A DNA stretch of 20,781 bases from positions 1 through 20,781 of IMG/VR virus record IMGVR_UViG_3300042565_002344; one strand, 5' to 3'. A program made the position numbers and the translations under genes. The notes under the pieces are model-generated. The model worked only from the letters and a program-made list of their open reading frames with translations. It had not been told where the DNA came from and ran no database searches. This document shows positions 14,515 to 20,781 of the stretch, in pieces; positions within the stretch are counted from its first letter, which is position 1, and the number at the start of each line of letters is the position of its first letter. The DNA is from a virus.

Positions 14515-15231
14515 TTGTTACCTAATCAGCGTTCAAACTTTCGTAGAGCTAGATTTACAACAGTAGGTCTACGGCTACACCTAGACGCAGCATTGCCTGG
14601 TACAGTAATTAGAGATGGTTCTAACTTTGTTTCAGCATGGAACGACAAGTCAGGCGCAAGTCGACATATGGTTCAGGCAACCCAAGCAAATAAGCCACTA
14701 TTTCAAGCAACAGGTTTAGGTGGACTAGGTGCACTTCAGTTTGATGGTACAGATGATTTTATGACATTCTCAGATCAAACCTTAGCGTATATTGCAGGAA
14801 GATCTTTTACAATTTTTTATGTTGCTTCAAAGCCAGCAAACAATAATACATACATCATTGGCGGAACAAATACTGGAACAAGAACAAATCTTTTTGCTGG
14901 AAACCTAACTGCAAATACCCACAGAGTTGGTTTTTATAACGACGAGCAAGGATCTATTGTAACAGCGGCACCATCAGGAACAACAGAAATTTACACAATT
15001 GTTTACGATTCATCAAATAACCAAAGAACCGTTAGAAGAAATAGAGTTGAAGTTTCTCGTGCAGTATCTGGAGGATCTTTAGCCTCAATGACAGGACAGT
15101 CAATAGGAAGATATATTTCATCTTACGGAAACTTTAAAATTGGAGAATTTTTAATTTACGATAGAGCTTTGCAGTTTGCAGAACAAGAAACTGTTGAAAA
15201 AGATCTAATATCTAAGTGGTCTATAGTCTAA
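14515..15231 (+). CDS. LamG/concanavalin A-like lectin-domain protein
   Basis: A 238-residue protein read from a TTG that immediately follows the in-frame TAA of the previous gene. GAGGG at 14503-14507, seven bases upstream, supports TTG initiation; no nearby ATG exists. The body matches phage and bacterial LamG-type concanavalin A-like domains: LRLHLDAALPGTVIRDGSNF, VSAWNDKSGASRHMVQ, GALQFDGTDDFMTF, strands around FTIFYVASKP, and a final IGEFLIYDRALQFAEQETVE. Such domains bind sugars or other surface ligands. The protein follows a chaperone-like gene, the same arrangement as the propeller in the first cassette, so a receptor-binding role is likely. Alternatively a fused product could arise by readthrough of the TAA. 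Confidence 0.7.
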   Translation: MLPNQRSNFRRARFTTVGLRLHLDAALPGTVIRDGSNFVSAWNDKSGASRHMVQATQANKPLFQATGLGGLGALQFDGTDDFMTFSDQTLAYIAGRSFTIFYVASKPANNNTYIIGGTNTGTRTNLFAGNLTANTHRVGFYNDEQGSIVTAAPSGTTEIYTIVYDSSNNQRTVRRNRVEVSRAVSGGSLASMTGQSIGRYISSYGNFKIGEFLIYDRALQFAEQETVEKDLISKWSIV

Positions 15232-15245
15232 GGGGGATTTAAAGT

Positions 15246-17627
15246 ATGTCATACGCTCCTATTAGATTTGCAGGGCCCTCACTAGTTCCAGCATCTCCAG
15301 CCAAAATATACACGGCTGTATCAACTATAATTATTAAAGAGTTTACTGTAACAAACTTCAGTGGCTCAACTTTGCCTTTTAGTATTTTCTTATTAGGGGA
15401 AAATGGCAATCAGGTTATTAATCTTTATAACATTAACAGATCAAGTTTAGACCCATACACTCTTTATGGAAATGTAAATGTTCCAAACAATACAACATTA
15501 AAGCTTGAGCACTCATTAATTTTAAATGCTGGAGAATCAATTGCAGCAGTTACAACAACGCCAAACTGTTTTTCATTAACTATATCTGGTGTTGATCTTT
15601 CTGGAACTCTTTCAGGAGGCGGATCAGGTGGAGGAACAACTGGAGCATCTGGTGCAGGATACTCTGACGTAGTTTCTATAACAACTAATCCAGTAACTAC
15701 TGGATCAAAGGTATTCTATGTTAATAATAGCGGTGCGTATACAGCAGGGCAACGTGTTCGTGTAATTAATCCACTTGCACTAACAACATATGTTGAAGGA
15801 ACTATCACACAAGTTGTAAAGAATGTCAGCATTACAGTAGCAGTAGATAGAACAAATGGAACAGGCACCTATTCTGATTGGGTTTTTGCAGTAGCGGGTA
15901 TCCCAGGTACTAATGGAACTGTAGGAGTAAATGGGGCAGCAGGCCCTACAGGCCCTACAGGCCCTACAGGCTTAGTAGGAGCAACTGGACCAACTGGCTT
16001 ACAGGGTCAAGGGTTAAGACTTGAAAATGTTGTTGCTGACGTAGCATCTTTACCAGCAACCGCAGCTTTAGGTGCAGCTTTTATTATTTCTTCAACGCAA
16101 GAAATTTATATTTATAATGGAACCGCATGGCAAAATGGTGGAACATATAAAGGACCTACAGGTTCTACTGGCTCAACAGGTGCAACAGGACCTACAGGAT
16201 CTACTGGTGCCACTGGAGCTGCAGGAAGATCTATTAATATTAAGGGAACAAAGGCAAACGTTGCTGCACTACCTTCTTCAGGAAACTCTTCAGGAGACTC
16301 ATGGATTGTATTAACAGATTTACATCTTTATGTTTGGGATGGATCTGCTTGGCTTGATGCTGGTCAATTCCAAGGTCCAACAGGTGCAACAGGACCAGCT
16401 ACAATTGCAGTTGGAACCGTATCTTCAACAGGACCATCAGGAACAACTACTGTAACAAACTCAGGAACTGGTACAGCAGGAGTCTTTGACTTTGTTTTAC
16501 AACAAGGTCCAACAGGTGCAACAGGACCAACTGGAAACGCTGCAACAGTAGCAATCGGAACAATAACTTCAACAGGTCCAACTGGAGTACCTTCTGTTAC
16601 AAATGTCGGAACATCAACTGCAGCATTACTTGATTTTATTTTAAAACAAGGAATAACAGGCCCAACAGGACCAGCAGGACCAACAACAATAACTTTAGGA
16701 ACAATAACAGCAACAGGACCAGAAGGCTCTCCATTAATTACAAACTCTGGAACATCTACAGATCTTGTTTTAAATTTTACTCTTAAACAAGGTCCAACAG
16801 GTTTAGCTGGTCCAACAGGACCAACAGGAGCCACAGGCGTCACAGGCGTCACAGGCCCAACAGGAGTAGGAGTCACTGGTCCAACAGGTACTGCTGGAGC
16901 TGACGGTACTGGAGTTTCAATACTTGGATCTTATGCTACATTTTCAGCACTGCAAGCAGCACAACCCTCTGGTCAAACAGGAGACGCTTATTTAGTTTCT
17001 GGAGAACTTTATGTTTGGGCAGGATCCTCATGGACAAATGTTGGAAGCATTCAAGGTCCAACAGGAGTCACAGGCTCAACAGGCCCAACGGGCCTTAACG
17101 GTGCAACAGGACCAACAGGCGCAACAGGCGCAACAGGCGCAAATGGATCAAGTATTCAAGGAGCAACAGGACCGACAGGTGTAGCTGGACCAACAGGTCC
17201 AACAGGAGCCACGGGAGCAACAGGTTTTGGCTCAACAGGCCCAACAGGACCAACAGGAGCAGACGGACCTGCAGGTGGCCCAACAGGACCAACAGGAGCA
17301 ACGGGAATAAGTATTACCGCTAATTATCTTGTTACAAGCCCACTAGGCGGTAGCTATAGCGTAAATGGAACTTCAGGAAATCCAACATTAACCTTATTAA
17401 GAGGCCACACATATGTGTTTACAGTAAACGCTGGAGGCCACCCATTCTGGTTGCAAACAACAAGTGGAGCTTACAACTCTGCTAATACATATGCAACTGG
17501 AGTAACAAATGGCGGAGAAGATGTGGGCGGTATTACATTTACCGTTCCAGCAAATGCACCAAACACCCTCTATTATATTTGCCAATTCCATGCAAGCATG
17601 AACGGAATCATTACCATAATCGGTTAA
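15246..17627 (+). CDS. Multi-domain collagen-like tail fibre with C-terminal cupredoxin-like domain
   Basis: A 793-residue fibre preceded by AAGGGGG. Domains in order: residues 1-130, a beta-sandwich related to the protein at 10788; 138-222, a fibre domain ([20 protein letters not shown]); Gly-X-Y collagen; globular modules near 255-300 and 328-376 ([16 protein letters not shown]); three copies near 385-513 of a module like [20 protein letters not shown]; more collagen; another YVWAGSSW module near 556-602; collagen to about 688; then a cupredoxin-like domain (688-793). That domain holds His732 (GHPFW), Cys779, His782 and Met785 (CQFHASM), the ligand set of type 1 copper sites. Trimeric collagen-like shafts with globular tips are typical phage fibres. 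Copper binding is inferred, not shown. Confidence 0.75.
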   Translation: MSYAPIRFAGPSLVPASPAKIYTAVSTIIIKEFTVTNFSGSTLPFSIFLLGENGNQVINLYNINRSSLDPYTLYGNVNVPNNTTLKLEHSLILNAGESIAAVTTTPNCFSLTISGVDLSGTLSGGGSGGGTTGASGAGYSDVVSITTNPVTTGSKVFYVNNSGAYTAGQRVRVINPLALTTYVEGTITQVVKNVSITVAVDRTNGTGTYSDWVFAVAGIPGTNGTVGVNGAAGPTGPTGPTGLVGATGPTGLQGQGLRLENVVADVASLPATAALGAAFIISSTQEIYIYNGTAWQNGGTYKGPTGSTGSTGATGPTGSTGATGAAGRSINIKGTKANVAALPSSGNSSGDSWIVLTDLHLYVWDGSAWLDAGQFQGPTGATGPATIAVGTVSSTGPSGTTTVTNSGTGTAGVFDFVLQQGPTGATGPTGNAATVAIGTITSTGPTGVPSVTNVGTSTAALLDFILKQGITGPTGPAGPTTITLGTITATGPEGSPLITNSGTSTDLVLNFTLKQGPTGLAGPTGPTGATGVTGVTGPTGVGVTGPTGTAGADGTGVSILGSYATFSALQAAQPSGQTGDAYLVSGELYVWAGSSWTNVGSIQGPTGVTGSTGPTGLNGATGPTGATGATGANGSSIQGATGPTGVAGPTGPTGATGATGFGSTGPTGPTGADGPAGGPTGPTGATGISITANYLVTSPLGGSYSVNGTSGNPTLTLLRGHTYVFTVNAGGHPFWLQTTSGAYNSANTYATGVTNGGEDVGGITFTVPANAPNTLYYICQFHASMNGIITIIG

Positions 17628-17653
17628 TGTTTATAACTAAAGCAGGGAAATAA

Positions 17654-18724
17654 ATGAAAATAGCAGTATATACAATTGCTTTAAATGAAGAGCAGTTTGT
17701 TGAACGTTGGTATGAATCTGCAAAAGATGCTGACTATTTGTTAATTGCCGATACAGGGTCTACAGATAAAACAATAGAGATAGCCGAATCCCTTGGAATA
17801 AATGTATTTAAGATATCAATTAATCCATGGAGATTTGATGATGCTCGTAATGCATCGCTTGCTTTAATTCCCGACGATATTGATTATTGCATATCCTTAG
17901 ATATGGACGAAGTTCTTTCTGAAGGCTGGAGAAAAGAAATGGAGTCTTTAGAAGGCTCTAATGTAACCAGACCAATACACACACTTGTTACTCATATATC
18001 TGAGATTGGACAAGAAGGAACAGAATTTGATGCATTAAGAATGCATGCAAGACACGGACATAGATGGAAGTTTCCAATTCATGAGTCTGTTTCATTTTAC
18101 GGTATAGAAGAATTAAGAAAAAAGATTGATGTAAAAATATATCATCTTCCAGATAACGACAAATCTAGAGGGCAATACCTTGCTCTTTTAGAAATGGCAG
18201 CAAAAGAAGATCCGCTAAGCGATAGATGTGCACATTACTATGCTCGTGAATTATTTTATTACGGTAGATACGAAGAGTCAGCGGCTGAATTTAAAAGACA
18301 CCTATCTTTAGAATCCGCTTTCTGGAAGCCAGAAAGATGTGAGTCAATGAGGTATCTTGCCAAATGCGAACCCCAAGCTAGGGAGTATTGGTTAAGAGCA
18401 GCAATTGCAGAATGCCCAGAAAGAAGAGAACCTTTTGTAGACTTAGCTCAATATTTTTACGAAGAAAAAGATTGGCATAAAGTAAAAGAATATTCAGAAC
18501 TTGCTTTAAACATAAAAGAAAAATATCTAGGATATTTTTGTGAATCAGATGCATGGGGATGGAAGCCTCACGACCTACTGGCCCTTGCAAACTACAATCT
18601 AGGAGATTTTGAAGAGGCTTCAAGGCATGGAGAAATAGCTGTTTCTTTATGTGAAGACCAAAGACTACACGACAATCTTGCCTTCTATCACGATGCTCAG
18701 AATCTTAAAAGTGGTATAATTTAA
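17654..18724 (+). CDS. GT2 glycosyltransferase with C-terminal TPR-like helices
   Basis: A 356-residue protein with an AGGGAAA ribosome site. The N-terminus is a family 2 glycosyltransferase: [19 protein letters not shown], then Asp33-T-G-S-T-Asp38 in the nucleotide-sugar fold, FDDARNASL, and a DxD metal motif Asp83-M-Asp85-E in ISLDMDEVL. From about residue 195 it becomes helical and TPR-like ([60 protein letters not shown]). No membrane segment is present, so it is probably cytosolic. It sits between two collagen-like fibre genes rich in Gly-Pro-Thr, so glycosylation of fibre threonines is a sensible inference; host surface modification is an alternative. Its last bases contain a promoter-like TGGTATAAT. 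Confidence 0.75.
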   Translation: MKIAVYTIALNEEQFVERWYESAKDADYLLIADTGSTDKTIEIAESLGINVFKISINPWRFDDARNASLALIPDDIDYCISLDMDEVLSEGWRKEMESLEGSNVTRPIHTLVTHISEIGQEGTEFDALRMHARHGHRWKFPIHESVSFYGIEELRKKIDVKIYHLPDNDKSRGQYLALLEMAAKEDPLSDRCAHYYARELFYYGRYEESAAEFKRHLSLESAFWKPERCESMRYLAKCEPQAREYWLRAAIAECPERREPFVDLAQYFYEEKDWHKVKEYSELALNIKEKYLGYFCESDAWGWKPHDLLALANYNLGDFEEASRHGEIAVSLCEDQRLHDNLAFYHDAQNLKSGII

Positions 18725-18726
18725 AA

Positions 18727-18727
<1 letters not shown>
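18712..18727 (+). promoter_or_regulatory. Extended -10 promoter-like site, possible leaderless start
   Basis: TGGTATAAT (18712-18720) is a perfect extended -10 element. The expected transcription start, about seven bases beyond, falls at the A of the ATG at 18727. No Shine-Dalgarno sequence precedes that ATG. No -35 box is evident, and chance occurrence in AT-rich DNA is possible. Confidence 0.35.
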
Positions 18728-20567
<1,840 letters not shown>

Positions 20568-20571
<4 letters not shown>

Positions 20572-20781
20572 AAAACTTTAACGCAATACTTTATTTATAT
20601 CCAGACGCTGTATTTAGTATGGTAAATGATGACGTATCTATGATAACCTGGGTTGGTCAAGAATATCCAGTTCCAACTGCAAAGCAGTTAAGCGATGCAA
20701 TTAAAGCAATAGAAGATAAAGAAGCACAAGATATTTTAGATAAAGAAGAAGCAAAAAATTCAGCTCTTAGTAAGTTGCAGG
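20568..20781 (+). CDS. XkdW-like small tail protein (partial, cut by window end)
   Basis: The ATG at 20568 overlaps the TGA of the collagen gene (ATGA) and has GGAG eight bases upstream. The frame stays open to the end of the window, giving 71 codons. The product starts [20 protein letters not shown], then [20 protein letters not shown], then a charged helix ([20 protein letters not shown]). This layout (a 'LYPDAVF' strand, a Trp-containing strand, 'P...' and a Lys/Glu-rich helix) resembles the small XkdW-type proteins found beside phage tail fibre genes. The similarity is from memory of the pattern. The C-terminus is missing. Confidence 0.6.

Noticed and set aside
16364-16876. 170-aa minus-strand open frame of PVGPV-type repeats
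   Set aside because: It is the complement of Gly-Pro-Thr collagen codons. Repetitive ACA/GGN/CCA triplets leave the opposite strand open. It has no ribosome site and lies wholly inside a better supported fibre gene.

Overview
This window reads as part of the virion (tail, fibre and adhesin) gene cluster of a tailed bacteriophage, probably from an aquatic environment. All genes lie on the plus strand, are tightly packed, and are often joined by TAATG or ATGA overlaps. DNA is AT-rich (roughly 40% G+C by eye). The large protein at 508-4014, the collagen-like fibres, the glycine-rich adhesins and the small fibre-associated proteins resemble proteins of T4-like marine and cyanobacterial myoviruses and uncultured aquatic phages. 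No host marker is present. Low G+C, possible leaderless transcription and gene style would fit an aquatic actinobacterial or similar host, but that is weak inference. No tRNA, integrase, insertion sequence, CRISPR array or lysis gene was seen.

Layout. 1-495 is the 3' end of a collagen-like fibre gene. 508-4014 is a very large virion protein with repeated 'HGL' beta modules. 4018-6483 is a first fibre cassette: an MPDY-type protein, a small beta-domain protein, a tail-assembly-chaperone-like protein and a predicted beta-propeller. 6499-10340 is an island that does not look structural: a coiled-coil protein, an unknown protein, a fusion of a U32-peptidase-like Fe-S TIM barrel to a class I methyltransferase, and a DUF401-like polytopic membrane protein. 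A 113-bp gap (10341-10453) with two inverted repeats and promoter-like boxes separates this from a second, longer fibre cassette (10454-20781).

The second cassette starts with another MPDY-type protein and a beta-sandwich protein. It continues with two paralogous glycine-rich adhesins flanking two small proteins, a beta-domain protein, a chaperone-like protein, a LamG-like lectin, and a 793-aa collagen-like fibre ending in a cupredoxin-like domain with intact type 1 copper ligands. A GT2 glycosyltransferase with a TPR-like tail, a second collagen-like fibre and a small XkdW-like protein cut by the window end complete it. The order beta-domain protein, chaperone-like protein, putative binding protein occurs in both cassettes, which suggests modular duplication.

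How the parts may work together: most products probably form alternative or composite host-recognition fibres. The glycosyltransferase between two Gly-Pro-Thr-rich collagen genes is well placed to modify them. The most unusual content is the 6499-10340 island. Its U32-methyltransferase fusion parallels the bacterial pairing of U32 hydroxylases with O-methyltransferases, and the DUF401-like permease follows it with translational coupling.
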